This document shows, piece by piece, positions 46,373 to 58,737 of a DNA stretch of 64,000 bases (its first letter is position 1; each line of letters begins with the position of its first letter). Below the pieces are notes generated by a model. That model was not told where the DNA came from, ran no database searches, and was given only the letters and a program-made list of their open reading frames with translations. The translations under genes were made by a program, and so were the position numbers. The stretch spans positions 2,666,001-2,730,000 of the forward strand of contig WWBZ02000062.1 in assembly GCA_011503125.2 (NCBI GenBank), in the 5' to 3' direction. Source of the DNA: Botryosphaeria dothidea (lineage: Eukaryota; Ascomycota; Dothideomycetes; Botryosphaeriales; Botryosphaeriaceae).

Positions 46373-46750
46373 TATATAAACTTAATCTTTCTACCTCCGT
46401 TCGATTATACTTTATCTTTAACGTCTTCTTTCTTAAACTAGTAGTAGAGAATCTTCTACTAGGCTAACGTTAAGCTCTACTACTATCTATTATTATTAAT
46501 AGCGAAGAAGAATAGCTAATTAAAGAACTTCTTAATATTCGGATTTATAGAGAAACTTACTAGTATCTTATCCGCTAGAAAGGTTACTCTAAACTTACTT
46601 AGAAACTATATAATTCTATTTAAAAAACGGTAGTATTTAACTATTTCTACTAGAAGTATCTTTTAAAACCTCGATCTTCTAGCTCTTAGAAAACTTACTC
46701 TTTCTAAAAGAGAAGAATAGTATTAGGATTCTAGTCTATAGACCTCTTAC
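46373..46750 (+). mobile_element. Chromovirus 2 fragment: end of integrase and chromodomain
   Basis: The plus strand reads YKLNLSTSVRLYFIFNVFFL, the usual integrase C-terminal block that precedes a chromodomain. It then reads EEE*LIKELLNIRIYRETY*YLIR*KGYSKLT*KLYNSI at about 46502-46625. The pattern Y-L-x-R-W-K-G-Y-S-x-T-W-E-P is recognisable once the TAG codons are read as former Gln/Trp. It belongs to a gypsy chromovirus in the opposite orientation to chromovirus 1. Only this 3' end is present. Confidence 0.72.
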
Positions 46751-47035
46751 TTCTCTTTTAGCTTCGTTAACTTAGTACTAAGGTCTAGACTTATCTACTT
46801 ATAAATTAGAAAGCTAGTATTTTAGTTAGTTCTTTATATATATAAACCTCGCTCTCTCTATCTCGTAGTTAGTTCTTTAGTCTAGTAACTTTATATTCTT
46901 CTTAGACTACCTTATTCTCTATAGACTTATCTATATCTTTCTATCTTTTTCCTTATTTCTTATCTCTTAAGCCTAGCCTCTTATATTAGATCTTATAGGT
47001 CTAAGTCTCTTATACCCGTTTACCTCCGTAATATT
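46751..47035 (+). repeat. Probable 3' LTR of chromovirus 2
   Basis: It follows the chromodomain end and contains a TATA-like TTTATATATATAAACC (about 46830-46847) followed by CTCTCTCTATC, as in many gypsy LTR promoters. No second LTR is in the window, so the ends are guesses. Confidence 0.3.
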
Positions 47036-47061
47036 ATACTAGATAGCTATTTTTCTCTATT
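47036..47061 (-). mobile_element. LINE remnant J, left piece
   Basis: CTAGATAGCTATTTTTCTCTATT matches the antisense of LINE ORF2 (compare 11689-11712) and continues at 52210-52280 on the other side of copy H. It is a short relic of an older LINE insertion that served as the target for copy H. Confidence 0.55.
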
Positions 47062-47189
47062 AAAAAAATATAACTATACTAAAAAATCGACTCTAAGCTA
47101 CGGCGCCGGGAGAGGGCCCTAGAAACTCTCTTAGACTTCGCGAGTCCTAAAATAGTACTTAAGATAACTATAGCCGCGAAGTAGTTAAT

Positions 47190-48629
47190 ATAGAGGATAT
47201 AGGAAGAGGCGAATAGCCTCCCCTAGTAACTACCTCTATCTAGCTCTAATATACCCCTAAGAAACCGTAGAGTACCTAGTATAGCGTAGAATACGTTAAG
47301 AGAGCCTTAAAAATAGTAGATATCCTTCTCTAAGCCCTATAAATATCCGCTAGCCTTTCTTTAGTCCTCTCTAGCTAGGTAAAAAATTTTCTTAATATTA
47401 CTAAGATAATCTTCTAGAATTATATTACTATCTACTAAAAGATAACTACTAAGAAGCTAGGCCTTAAGAATATTCTTAAAAAGGTCTAATAGGTCTAAAA
47501 GATAGTTAATCGTATTTAGGCTACCTCTATATCTATACCTAATACTCGTAGCTAGATATAAATTATAGCTTAAGTAGCCCCGAAGCCCTCTACCCCCCTA
47601 GCTACTACTAAACTTACCCTCTACTTTCTAGAGATAGTAAATAGATAAGAAATAGCTAAGCTCTTAAATAAGGTAATTATTAGAAAGATCTAGGTAGGAA
47701 AAAGCTAGGCGTATAAGAAAGTACTTACTACTAAGAAGCTTCCTAGTAGAGACGTTAGAATCTTTATACCGGATAAAGTAACTAGAATAGCCCTTCTCTA
47801 GAACTAGGAATAGACTATAGAACTAGAAAAAGAAGTTAGGCCTAACTAGTAGCTATACTTAGTACTAGTATATAACGTCCCTCGAGAAGGAATTAATACT
47901 ATAGACCTCTAAGCTATCTAAACTATCTAGAAGTAGAACCTATCTCTATATCTAGGACTACGTATTAGTAAGCTAGCCTAGCTAAAGAGGAAGCTCCTAG
48001 AGGAGAAAACTTACTCGGCTATTATCCTTAGTACTATAAACCCCGAAACTACTAATTAGATTATTAATAAGAGGCTTATTATTAACTTTGCTATCTATAT
48101 AGCGTAGTACTATAACGTAGCCTTTATAGTAACCTAGTATTTTAAGTACTAGGCCTACGATTATATTACTAACTATTATAAAAAGAAGGAAAAGTACGGA
48201 TAGTATAGTAAGGTATATAATACTAGGGACTACTCTAAGAAAAGTATATAGTACGTAAACTACTCTTAAAGGTATATAGCCTAGAGTAACTCCTACCTAG
48301 TACGTAGAGCCTACTATACTAAGGCCGCCTAAGCCCGCCTAGTAGTACTAGAAAGATACCGGGAAGGACCCTTAATAACTAAAATATAGCCTTAAACTAA
48401 CTAGTTAACCGTTAGACTAAGAAAGAGAATTAGAGAGGAGGAGCCGGTTAAGAGGGAACTAGGTAGGCTAAGAGACCTAAGCCGCCCTCCGCCTCCTAAC
48501 TAAATAAGGTTTACTAAACTTAATAGCTTATAATACGCCTTAGAGGAGCCCGCGGGAACTCCCTCCTTATAGCCTATACTACTAGCCCCCTCGTAGCCGG
48601 ACCTAGAGATAAAAGAAAGTTAATATTAG
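47190..48629 (+). pseudogene. LINE copy H ORF1, RIP-destroyed
   Basis: 1440 bp with ATA start and TAG end. The knuckle region near 48140-48260 has nearly all Cys codons converted to Tyr. Confidence 0.75.
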
Positions 48630-51600
48630 ATATAGGCTCTCTCTCTATTATATAGTATAACGCCTATAAGAGTAAGAATAGGGTAATACTTCCGCTCTTT
48701 AAGGAAGTAGATCTAAAGATCTACTATATCCTAGCTATCTAGGAACCTTAGAGAAATCTAAGAGTTAAGATAATAGTAAGATACTCTATCTACTATATAG
48801 TTTTTTCTTAGAAGAAAGTAGTAAGAACCTACTTCTTTATAAGTAAGACTATTAGTCTCGACTCTTAGTAAGTAATAGTCTATTTACTAGATCTTATTAT
48901 ACTATCCCTTATTACTAGGATATATATAATCTATATCTATAACTACTATAATCCCCCGCTAGCCTCTTATACTAGTATAGCGCTAGAAATTCTATCTCTT
49001 CTACTAGAAGTTCTTAGAAAACTAGAAGAGTATATTCTCCTAAGAGACTTTAACCTCTACTATCCTATCTAGAAAGGTATAACCTCTCTAATATACTATA
49101 TTCTAGCGGATAACCTAATTAAGATAGCTACCGTAGCTAATCTTAACCTAGCTCTTCTAAGAGGTACTATTACTAGACGAGATAGTAGTAGCGAGAGTAC
49201 TCTAGATCTTATCTTTATATTACGGTAGCTAGAGGAGAGAATTCTTAGCTATAGAGTTAGCTAGAAGCTCGAATTATTCTCTAACTACCTACCTATCCTT
49301 ACTATACTTAATTTTTCTCCTACTCTCGTAGAACTACGCCTCCTAAGACTCTAGTAGAAGAAAGTAGACTAGAAGAGAACTAATAATATACTCTAATTAA
49401 AGCTCGAATACCTTAAAGTAGCCTCTTTTAATACTAAAGTAGATCTAAGTTACTTTACTATACTACTCTAGGAGGCTATCTAAAGGATAATCTAGGAGAC
49501 TATTCTAGTAGCGAGACCCTCGCCCTAGGCCTCTATATAATAGATAAAAAAGTATTCGGATCTAGTATACTAGGCTAGAGTAGCTAGAAGAAAGTAGACG
49601 GCTATAGGAAGGGAAAAGGACTAAGTAGTATACTAAACTATTACTAATAGTAAGAAGAGGTAGATTAGAAGAGATAGAATAAAAGTATAGCGTAGAATAG
49701 TAGCTAAGATTACTTCGGACCTATCTATACTCTAGAAGCTCTTAAAGTAGATAAGAATAAGAATACTAGAACCTCTAGCCCTACCTTAGTTCCTACCCCT
49801 CTAGAAAGTAGATAAATAACTATATTACGATAACTAGTCTAAAGTAGAAATTCTTACTAACTAGTTCTTTCTACCTTCTAGAGCTACCGACCTCTTAAAT
49901 CTAGATAGGTATATATACTTAGTACTAGTAGAGATTCCCTAAGACCTTACTAAAGAGTAGATCCTCTATACTATTAAGAAGCTTCTCCTAGATAAGGTAC
50001 TAGATCTAAATAAGATTACTAATAGGTTTCTAAAGTAATACGCTAAGATACTAAGGGGACCCCTTACTAGGCTCTTCTAGGAATACCTCGTACTTAGATA
50101 CTACCCTAGGTAGTTTAAAAGCTCTATTACCGTAGTCCTTAGAAAACTATAGAGGGACGACTATACTAAAGCTAAGTTATTTAGGCCGATTACTTTACTT
50201 AATACGCTAAGAAAGCTACTTAAGAGAATTATAGTAGATAGAATCTCCTAGGCTACTAAAGTATACGGCCTACTCTCTAATATATAGATAGAAGCTAAAA
50301 GAAATAGATCTATAGTAGTAGCTCTTAACCTACTTATAGAATAGATCTATACTATCTAGGTATAAGACCTAGGGCTAGTAGCTTTAGTCCTTAGCCTAGA
50401 TATCTCGGGAGTATATAATTACGTATCTTATAGAAGGCTTCTCTATAATATAAGAATAGTAAAACTTCTAGAATAGGTAGAAAGATTTATCCGATCCTTT
50501 CTATAGGACCGTACTACTTAGCTATTCTTCGGAGACTTTACTAGTCTACTAATCTAGACCTTAACCGGGATTTTCTAGGAATTCTTACTATCGCCGATAC
50601 TCTACCTATTCTTTACTTCTAATCTACTTATATAGCTACGTAGGAGTAATACCTTCCCTCTTAGATTCGTCGATAATACTAATATTCTAACCTTTAGTAG
50701 ATCTATAGAATAGAACTATAGGATACTAGAGGGAGTATATTAAATTTACGAGTACTAGGTAGCTACCTACGGGTTAGCTTTCTCGCCCGATAAGTATTAT
50801 CTTATTTATTTTATAAGGAAACTAAGGAGATTTAATATAGTAGTAGGGATCCGTATCCCTAGATTTACTAGATACCTAGAGCCTATAATTAAGATTCTAG
50901 GAGTCTACGTAGATAATAAGCTTAGATAGAGACCCTATATTAGGGAAATAGGAGCTAAGGTAATTAAATAGTATATATCTCTCTTTAGACTCGCGGCGTC
51001 TACCTAGGGAGCCTTATTTACTAAAGCCCGTTATATCTATACGGCCGTAGTAAGGCTAGTCCTTACCTACGGCTATAGAGTATAGTATACCCTAGAGGGA
51101 ATCCTAGAGTAGAGAAAAATAACTATCTAGCTACTAAAGAAGATCTAAAACTAGTGCCTACGTACTATCTTAGGGGCGTATAAGTTAACTAGTATATAAA
51201 TCTTAGAGTATAAAATAGGAATTCCCCTACTCTTACTATATCTAGACGAACTAATACTAATCTAGGCTATTAGAGCTAGAGATAGCCTAATCGCGATAGT
51301 AGTAGAGAAAACTTACTAGAGTATTAAATAGATAGCTCGGGCTACTCTAAGTACTAAAGGCGCTACTAGCCCTACTAGAAGAATCCTACTTAGGAAAAAG
51401 GTAAACTTACTTCTTAACTACTATCCCTCTACCTACTAGAGTCTCTCGGAGCGAACGAAGCTACGTATAGTATATAGAAATAAGTAGAAGGAGAGATAGA
51501 TAAAGTCTACTAGCTAGGGAAGATAAGATAAGCTAGTAGCCTAAAGTATATAGTAGAACCTAAAAATTAGATAAATCTATAGCGAACTATCTAAGCTATA

Positions 51601-51967
51601 AAGTATACTCGCTACCCTACTACGTATAGAGTATATTAAACTAGAGGACTTCCTCTTAAGGCGTAAGGTACTAAAGTACCTTAGTCCTACCTATCTATAC
51701 GGCTAGTATAGATAAACTCTAAAGTATATTCTTCTTTTCTACTCCTACTTCTAATAGAGTAGGATATAGATACTCTAAAGGGTAGGAACTACGGACTACT
51801 ACTTTCTTCTTTTAATAAAGAAGAGAATTAAAGTAGTAATAGACTAGTTCTTACGCCTAGAGCTACTTAAGTAATTTAGCTTAGTAAGAGAACTAATATA
51901 GAAAGATAACTAAGAAGAGGAACTAGGAGGATAACTAGGACTACTAGGACTACTAGGACCCGGATAA
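48623..51967 (+). pseudogene. LINE copy H ORF2, RIP-destroyed
   Basis: 3345 bp. The endonuclease motif near 49280 reads S-N-Y-L-P-I, so its catalytic Asp and His are lost. The RT box at 50666-50677 reads F-V-D-N. The C-terminal repeat has the longer form of the Gly-rich unit. Confidence 0.78.
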
Positions 51968-52209
51968 CTACGAGAATAAGAACTAAAGAGATAGATCTAA
52001 TAGATAAATATAGGGCTACTATAGTAGCCGCTACTAGTAAGAAGGAAAAATAAGAACTAGTATAGGATAGCATACCTAGAGAGAGAGAAGGGGTTTTTAC
52101 TAGGCGAAAAGGTTTTCCTCCTCGTATAAAATAACTATAGATAGTTAGCCCCGTATAGACCCGTAAGAGAGCTATATCGAGAAGAAATAAATTTATCTAT
52201 CTATCTATC

Positions 52210-52280
52210 TTTCTCTATTCTAGGGTTTCCTCTAAGACGTACTATACTCTATAGCCGTAGGTTATAACTAGTCTTACTAT
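52210..52280 (-). mobile_element. LINE remnant J, right piece
   Basis: This matches the antisense of LINE ORF2 (compare 53360-53428) and continues the 47036-47061 piece. It is cut at 52280 by the tail of LINE copy I. Confidence 0.65.
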
Positions 52281-54383
52281 AGATAGATAGATAAATTTAT
52301 TTCTTTCCGATATAACTCTCTTACGAGTCTATACGGGGCTAGCTATCTATAGTTATTTTATACGAGAGGAAAAACCTTTTCGCCTAGTAAAAACCCCTTC
52401 TCTCTCTCTAGATATACTATCCTATACTAGTTCTTATTTTTTCTTCTTACTAGTAGCGGCTACTATAGCAGCCCTATATTTACCTACTAGATCTATTTCT
52501 TTAGTTCTTATCCTCGTAGTTATCTAGATTCTAGTAGTCCTAGTAGTTTTCTTAGTTTCTCTTCCTAGTTATTCTTCTAGATTAGTTTCCTTACTAGGCT
52601 AAATTACTTAAGTAGTCCTAGATATAGAAACTAGTCTATTACTACTTTAATCCTCTTTTTCGTTAAGAGAAGAAAATCGTAGTTCGTAGTTTCTATCTTT
52701 TAGAGTATCTATATTCTACTTTATTAGAAGTAGAAGTAGAAGAGAAGAATATACTTTAGAGTTTATCTATACTAGCCGTATAGATAGATAGAGCTAGGGT
52801 ATTCTAGTACCTTACGCCTAGAAAGAAAGTTCTCTAGTCTAATATACTTAGTACGTAGTAGAGTAGCGAGTATACTCTATAGCTTAGATAGTTCGCTATA
52901 AATTTATTAAATCTTTAGGTTCTACTATATACTTTAGGCTATTAGCTTATCTTACCTTCTTTAGCTAGTAAACTTTATCTATCTCTTCTTCTACTTATTC
53001 CTATATACTATACGTAGTTTTATTCGCTTCGGGAGACTCTAGTAGGTAGAGAAATAGTAATTAAGAAGGGCTATTACTCTTTCTCTAAGTAGAGTTCTTC
53101 TAGCTAGGCCGGCTATACCTCTAGTACCTAGTATAGCCCGGGCTATCTCTTTAATACTTTAGTAAGTATTCTCTACTACTATTACTACTAAGCTATTTCT
53201 AGATCTAATAGTCTAAGCTAGCGCTAGTTCGTCTAGATAGAGTAAGAGTAGGGAAATCTCCGTCTCGTACTCTAAAGTTTATATACTAGTTAACTTATAT
53301 ACCTCTAAGATAGTACGTAGGTACTAGTTTTAAATCTTCTATAGTAGCTAGGTAGCTATTTTTCTCTACCCTAGAATTCCCTCTAGAACGTACTATATTC
53401 TATAGCCGTAGGTTATAATTAGTCTTACTACGGCTATATAGATATAGCGGGCTTTAGTAAATAAAGCTTCTTAGGTAGATACTACGAGTCTAGAGAGAGA
53501 TATATACTATTTAATTACCTTAGCTTCTATTTTCCTAATATAGAGTCTCTATCTAAGCTTATTATCTACGTAGACTCCTAGAATCTTAATTATAGGCTCT
53601 AGATATCTAGTAAATCCCGGGATACGGATCTCTACTACTATATTAAATCTTCTTAGTTTTCTTATAAAATAAGTAAGGTAATACTTATTAGGCGAGAAAG
53701 CTAACTCGTAGGTAGCTGCCTAGTACTCGTAAATTTAATATACTCCCTCTAGTATTCTATAGTTTTATTTTATAGATCTACTAAAGGTTAGGATATTAGT
53801 ATTATTAACGAATCTAAGGGGGAAGGTATTATCTCTACGTAGCTATATAAGTAGATTAGAGGCAACGAATAGATAGAGGATTAGAGATAGTAAGAATTCT
53901 TAGAAAATCCCGGTTAAGGTCTAGATTAGTAAACTAGTAAAGTCTCCGAAGGATAGCTAAGTAGTACGGTTCTATAGAAAGGATTAAGTAAATCTTTCTA
54001 CCTATTCCGGGAGTCTTACTATTCTTATATTATAGAGAAGCCTTCTATAAGATACGTAGTTATATACTTCTAAAATATCTAGGCTAAGGACTAAAGCTAC
54101 TAGCTCTAGATCTTATATCTAGATAGTATAGATCTATTTTATAAGTAGGTCGAGAGCTACTACTACGGATCTATTTCTCCTAGCTTCTATCTATATATTA
54201 GAAAGTAGATCGTATACTTTAGTAGCCTAGAAGATTCTATCTACTATAATCCTCTTAAGTAGCTTTTCTAGCGTATTAAATAGAATAATCGGCCTAAATA
54301 ATTTAGCTTTAGTATAGTTATTTCTCTATAGTTTTCTTAGGACTACGGTAATAGAGCTTTTAAACTACCTAGAATAATATATA
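52281..54383 (-). mobile_element. LINE copy I, segment 1 (tail, ORF2 C-terminus and RT)
   Basis: The tail is at 52281. The ORF2 stop equivalent is near 52520. The RT box near 53798 reads F-V-N-N, with both aspartates lost, as in copy A. It is interrupted by SINE 1. Very heavily mutated. Confidence 0.88.
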
Positions 54384-54994
54384 GATAGATAGATAGATAA
54401 ATTTAATTAAGCTAATTTAGCTCCCCGGAGGGTCTATGTAGCTGTGGCTATCTGTAAGGGTATATAGAAGGGGAAACCGTGGCTACTTTCTTGGGATAGC
54501 CCGGGTAAAAACCTTTCCTATCTATAATAGTAGTATCCGTAGATACTCTATTTAGTATAGTTTTTCTATATACTAGTAGCGGTGTCTAAAGTAGAAAGAG
54601 TAGCTAAGAAGGAGGAACTATAGAGAGAGGTAACTATAAATCTTAAGACTAAGCCGTAAGAAGTCCCGGCTTACCTATTTATAAGCGCTAGTAAAGCGCT
54701 CTTAAAATTTATTTTTAGAAGCGCCTAGCTGGCCCTTCTCCCCCTTGTTACCGCTAGGGAGAACGCGGGTACGTATACTTTTATAGTGGGACGCACATGC
54801 CACTTGTGGCCCACCCTAACCACCTGTGGATTTTCCCCCTTATCACCGCTAGGGAGAACGCGGGTACGTATGCTTTTAACGTGGGACGTATATGCCACGA
54901 GTAGGTAAGCGGTCTAAGATTCGAACTTAGCACCTATGCTACCCTAGAAAGGCCAGGCTACCGTAGAAGTATACCCTACTAATACACTACCCCG
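54384..54994 (-). mobile_element. SINE 1: tRNA-derived SINE with LINE-like 3' tail
   Basis: About 611 bp, flanked by cctagaataatatata (54368-54383 and 54995-55010). On the minus strand a tRNA-like head (54907-54997) is followed by a 95-bp tandem duplication and a tail. The last ~120 bp resemble the LINE 3' UTR: GGTTTTT, CGGTTTCCCC, ATAGACCC...GGGGAGCTA, AAATTTATCTATCTATC. Parts retain TG/CA (54410-54500, 54730-54910), so it is less damaged than the LINE around it. Confidence 0.85.
54740..54903 (-). repeat. Internal tandem duplication in SINE 1 (~70 bp, period 95)
   Basis: 54740-54808 and 54835-54903 share CCGCTAGGGAGAACGCGGGT and the following ACGTAT(A/G)CTTTTA...GTGGGACG. Each unit has a TATAAAA-like or TTAAAAG core. 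SINE 2 has the same arrangement. Confidence 0.8.
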
Positions 54995-54997
54995 CCT
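54907..54997 (-). promoter_or_regulatory. tRNA-like head of SINE 1 with Pol III B box
   Basis: On the minus strand the head starts AGGCGGG and ends ACCGCTT, which pair at six of seven acceptor-stem positions (one G-T). The T arm is CTAAG-TTCGAAT-CTTAG (54914-54930), a perfect 5-bp stem with a 7-nt loop. It contains a B box (AGTTCGAATCT; consensus GGTTCGANTCC). An A-box-like TAGTGTATTAGTAGG lies near the start. The anticodon arm is not clear, and the ~91-nt length suits a tRNA with a long variable arm. Confidence 0.72.
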
Positions 54998-56497
54998 AGA
55001 ATAATATATAAGTACGAGGTATTTCTAGAAGAGTCTAGTAAGTAGTCTACTTAGTATCTAAGCGTACTACTTTAGAAACCTATTAATAATCTTATCTAGA
55101 TCTAGTATCTTATCTAGAGAGAGCTTCTTAATAGTATAGAGGACCTACTCTTTAGTAAGGTCTTAAGGAATCTCTACTAGCTCTAGATATATATATCTAT
55201 CTAGATCTAAGAGGTTAGTAGTCCTAAGAGGAAGAAAGAACTAGTTAATAAGGATTTCTACCTTAGCCGGATTATTATAGCGTAGTTATCTATCTACTTT
55301 CTAGAGGAGTAGAAACTAAGATAGGGCTAGAGGCTCTAGTATCCTTATTCTTATCTACTTTAAGAGCTTCTAGAGTATAGATAGATCTAAGGTAATCTTA
55401 GCTACTATTCTACGCTATACTTTTATTCTATTTCTTCTAATCTACCTCTTCTTACTATTAGTAATAGTTTAGTATACTATCTAGTTCTCCTCCCTTTCTA
55501 TTACCGTCTATTTCCTTCTAGCTACTCTCGCCTAGTATACTAGATCTAAATACTTCTTTATCTATTATATAGAGGCCTAGAACGAGGGTCTCGCTACTAG
55601 AATAATTTCCTAGATTATTCTTTAGATAACCTTCTAGAGTAGTTCCGTAAAGTAGTTTAGGTCTACTTTCGTATTAAGAGGGGCTGCTCTAAGATATTCG
55701 AGCTTTATTTAGAGTACCTAATTAGTTCTATTCTAGTCTATTTTTTTCTACTAGGGCCTTAGAGAACGTAGTTCTATAGAAGTAGAGAAGATATTAAGTA
55801 TAGTAAGAATAGGTAGGTAGTCTAAGGAGGATTTAAGCTTCTAACTAACTCTATAGCTAAGAATCCTCTTCTCTAGCTACCGTATAGTAAAAATAAGATC
55901 TAGAATACTCTCGCTACTACTCTCTCTTCTAGTAATAGTATCTCTTAGAAGAACTAAGTTAAGGCTAGCTATCGTAGCTATTTTAATAAGGTCGTCTATA
56001 AGAGTATAGTATATAGAGGAGGTAATATCTCTCTAGATAGGATAGTAAAGATTAAAGTCCCTTAGTAGAATATACTCCCCTAGTTTTCTAAGGGCTTCTA
56101 GAAGAAGCGCTAAGGTTTCTAGAGCCGTACTAGTATAGAAGGCTAGTAGAGGATTATAGTAGTTATAGATATAGATTATATATATCCTAGTAATAAGAGA
56201 TAGTATAATAAGATCTAGTAAATAGACTATTACTTACTAGAAGTCGGGGCTAATAGCCTTACTTATAAAGAAGTAGGTTCTTACTACTTCCTCTTAGAGA
56301 AAAACTATATAGTAGGTAGAGTATCTTATTATTATCTTAACCCTCGGGTTCTTCTAAGATTTCTAGATAGCTAGAATATAGTAGATCTTTAGGTCTACTT
56401 CCTTAAAGAGCGGGAGTATTACTCTATCCTTACTCTTATAGACGTTATACTATATAATAGAGAGAGAGCCTATATCTAATATTAACTTTCTTCTATC
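54995..56497 (-). mobile_element. LINE copy I, segment 2 (ORF2 endonuclease, 5'-truncated)
   Basis: Copy I continues after SINE 1 up to the start of ORF2 and then stops matching at about 56497. The last matching bases are the ORF1/ORF2 junction (TATATCTAATATTAAC), so ORF1 and the 5' leader are missing. Confidence 0.85.
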
Positions 56498-57584
56498 TTC
56501 GAGTAATCTATAAGAACGAGGAGTAGCGAGGAGAGGTTAATAACGAGGGAACGGTATTTCTTTAGGGCTTCTATAATAGCTAAGAGTTTCTTATCCCCGA
56601 TACCGTAGTTCTACTCTACGGAGGTTATTTTCCGAGAGTAGTAGGCGATAGAATATAGAATTCTTCTACTATTATCGTAGGTTATCTATTAGAATAAAAT
56701 TACGGAGATAATAAAGTCGGATAAGTCGGTTTTAAGAATAGTTTCGAGTTAGAAGTCGAAGTATCGGAGGATTAGATAAGAGTAGAAGGCTTCCTTAAGA
56801 TAAGTAAATACCTTATCCTATTCTTTTCCCTAAGTAAAACGAATATTTTTAGCTAGGAGCCTAAAGAGAGCTCTAGCTTTTCGAGAGTATTCTTTAATAA
56901 ATCTTCGGTAAAAGTTTATAAAGCTAAGAAACGATTAAAGATCTTTAACTAAGCGAGAAGTCTCCTAGTCTCTTACGGCGGCTACCTTAGCCGGGTCTAT
57001 AGAGATACCGTTTAGAAAGATAACGAAGCTAAGAAACGTAGTCGAAGTCGTATAGAAGTCGTATTTTTCGCCTTTTACGTATAGGCCTGCTTTACGAAGT
57101 TTTTCGAGAACTAATTAGACGTATTCGTAGTACTTCTCTTCTATTTCCGAGTAGATAAGGATATTATCTAAGTAGACGACGTACTAGCGGTCGAGATATT
57201 TACGTAGCGTATCATTAATAAATTATTAGTAGGTAATAGGCGTATTCGTAAGGCTAAAGGGTATAATAAGATACTCGTATAGGCTATAGCGAGTTCTAAA
57301 GGCGGTTAAATATTCGAAGCCTTTCTTAATCCGGATAAGATTATAAGTACCGCGAAGGTCGAGTCGAGTAAAAATACGAGAGCCTTAAAGTTAACGGAGA
57401 GTCTCGTTAATTAAGGGGAGTAGATAACGGTTCTTTTTCGTAATACCGTTTAGTTCGCGATAATCTATATAAAAACGAAGGCCGCTACCTAGTTTCTTAA
57501 TAAAGAGAATAGAAGACGTAGAGGATAAGAATAAAGGCCGAATAAAACCTTTCTTAAGGTTCTTATTAAGATATTCGCGTAGAG
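56498..57584 (-). mobile_element. Ty3/gypsy family 3 fragment (RT and RNase H)
   Basis: On the minus strand RT starts near 57540 ([19 protein letters not shown]), then TRLDLRGTYN, LTAFRTRYSLYEYLIIPF, and Y-L-D-N-I-L-I-Y-S near 57160-57185, where the second Asp is Asn. The thumb and linker follow (FVIFLNGISIDPAKVAAV, INFYRRFI). RNase H lies about 56520-56750 (LKTDLSDFIISVILF, then YYSRKITSVE, KKLLAIIEALKKYRS). The sequence differs from chromovirus 1, so it is a separate family. Both ends are cut and it is heavily RIP-mutated. Confidence 0.82.
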
Positions 57585-58737
57585 TAAAAATATAACTATA
57601 CTAAAAAATCGACCCTAAGCTACGGCGCCGGGAGAGGGCCCTAGAAACTCTTCTAGGCTTCGCGAGTTCTAAAATAGTACTTAAGATAACTATAGCCGCG
57701 AAGTAGTTAATATAGAGAATATAGGAAGAGGCGAATAGCCTCCCCTAGTAACTATCTCTACCTAGCTCTAATATACCTCTAAGAAACCGTAGAGTACCTA
57801 ATATAGCGTAGAATACGTTAAGAGAGCCTTAAAAATAGTAGATATCCTCCTCTAAGCCCTATAAATATCCGCTAGCCTTTCTTTAGTCCTCTCTAGCTAG
57901 ATAAAAAATTTTCTCGATATTACTAAGATAATCTTCTAGGATTATATTACTATCTACTAGAAGATAGCTACTAAGAAGCTAGGCCTTAAAGATATCCTTA
58001 AAGAGATCTAATAGATCTAAAAGATAGTTAACCGTATCTAGGCTATCTCTATATCTATATCTAATACTTATAGCTAGATATAAATTATAGTCTAAGTAGC
58101 TCCGAAGCCCTCTACCCCCCTAGCTACTACTAAACTTACCCTCTACTTTCTAGAGATAGTAAATAGATAAGAAATAGCTAAGCTCTTAAATAAGGTAATT
58201 ATTAGAAAGATCTAGGTAGGAAAAAGCTAAGTATATAAGAAAGTACTTACTACTAAGAAGCTCCCTAGTAGAGACGTTAGAATCTTTATACTAGATAAAG
58301 TAACTAGAATAGCTCTTCTCTAGAACTAGAAATAGACTATAGGACTAGGAAAAGAAGTTAGGCCTAATTAGTAGCTATACTTAGTACTAGTATATAACGT
58401 CCCTCGAGAAGAAATCGATACTATAGACCCCTAAGCTATCTAAACTATCTAGAAGTAGAATCTATCTCTATATCTAGAACTACGTATTAGTAAGCTAGCC
58501 TAGCTAAAGAGAAAGCTTCTAGAGGAGAAAACTTACTCGGCTATTATTCTTAGTACTATAAACCCTAAAACCGCTAACTAGATTATTAATAAGGGGCTTA
58601 TTATTAACTTTACTATCTATATAGCGTAGTACTATAACGTAGCCTTTATAGTAACCTAGTGTTTTAAGTACTAGGCCTACGAATATATTACTAACTATTA
58701 TAAAAAGAAGAAAAAGTACGGATAGTATAGTAAGGTA
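57585..58737 (+). mobile_element. LINE copy K, segment 1 (leader and ORF1 N-terminal part)
   Basis: It starts with the family 5' end. ORF1 begins at 57712 (ATA) and is interrupted in the zinc-knuckle region by SINE 2. Without SINE 2 and one target copy, ORF1 (57712-59775) is 1440 bp. Confidence 0.9.

Larger units (their letters stand above)
47062..52209 (+). mobile_element. LINE copy H, full length
   Basis: 5148 bp with a 10-bp target duplication tttctctatt (47052-47061 and 52210-52219). ORF1 47190-48629, ORF2 48623-51967. Heavily and evenly RIP-mutated. Confidence 0.92.

Noticed and set aside
54907..54997. A functional tRNA gene
   Set aside because: The T arm and acceptor stem are good, but the anticodon arm is unclear. 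The unit is fused to a SINE body and appears twice with target duplications.
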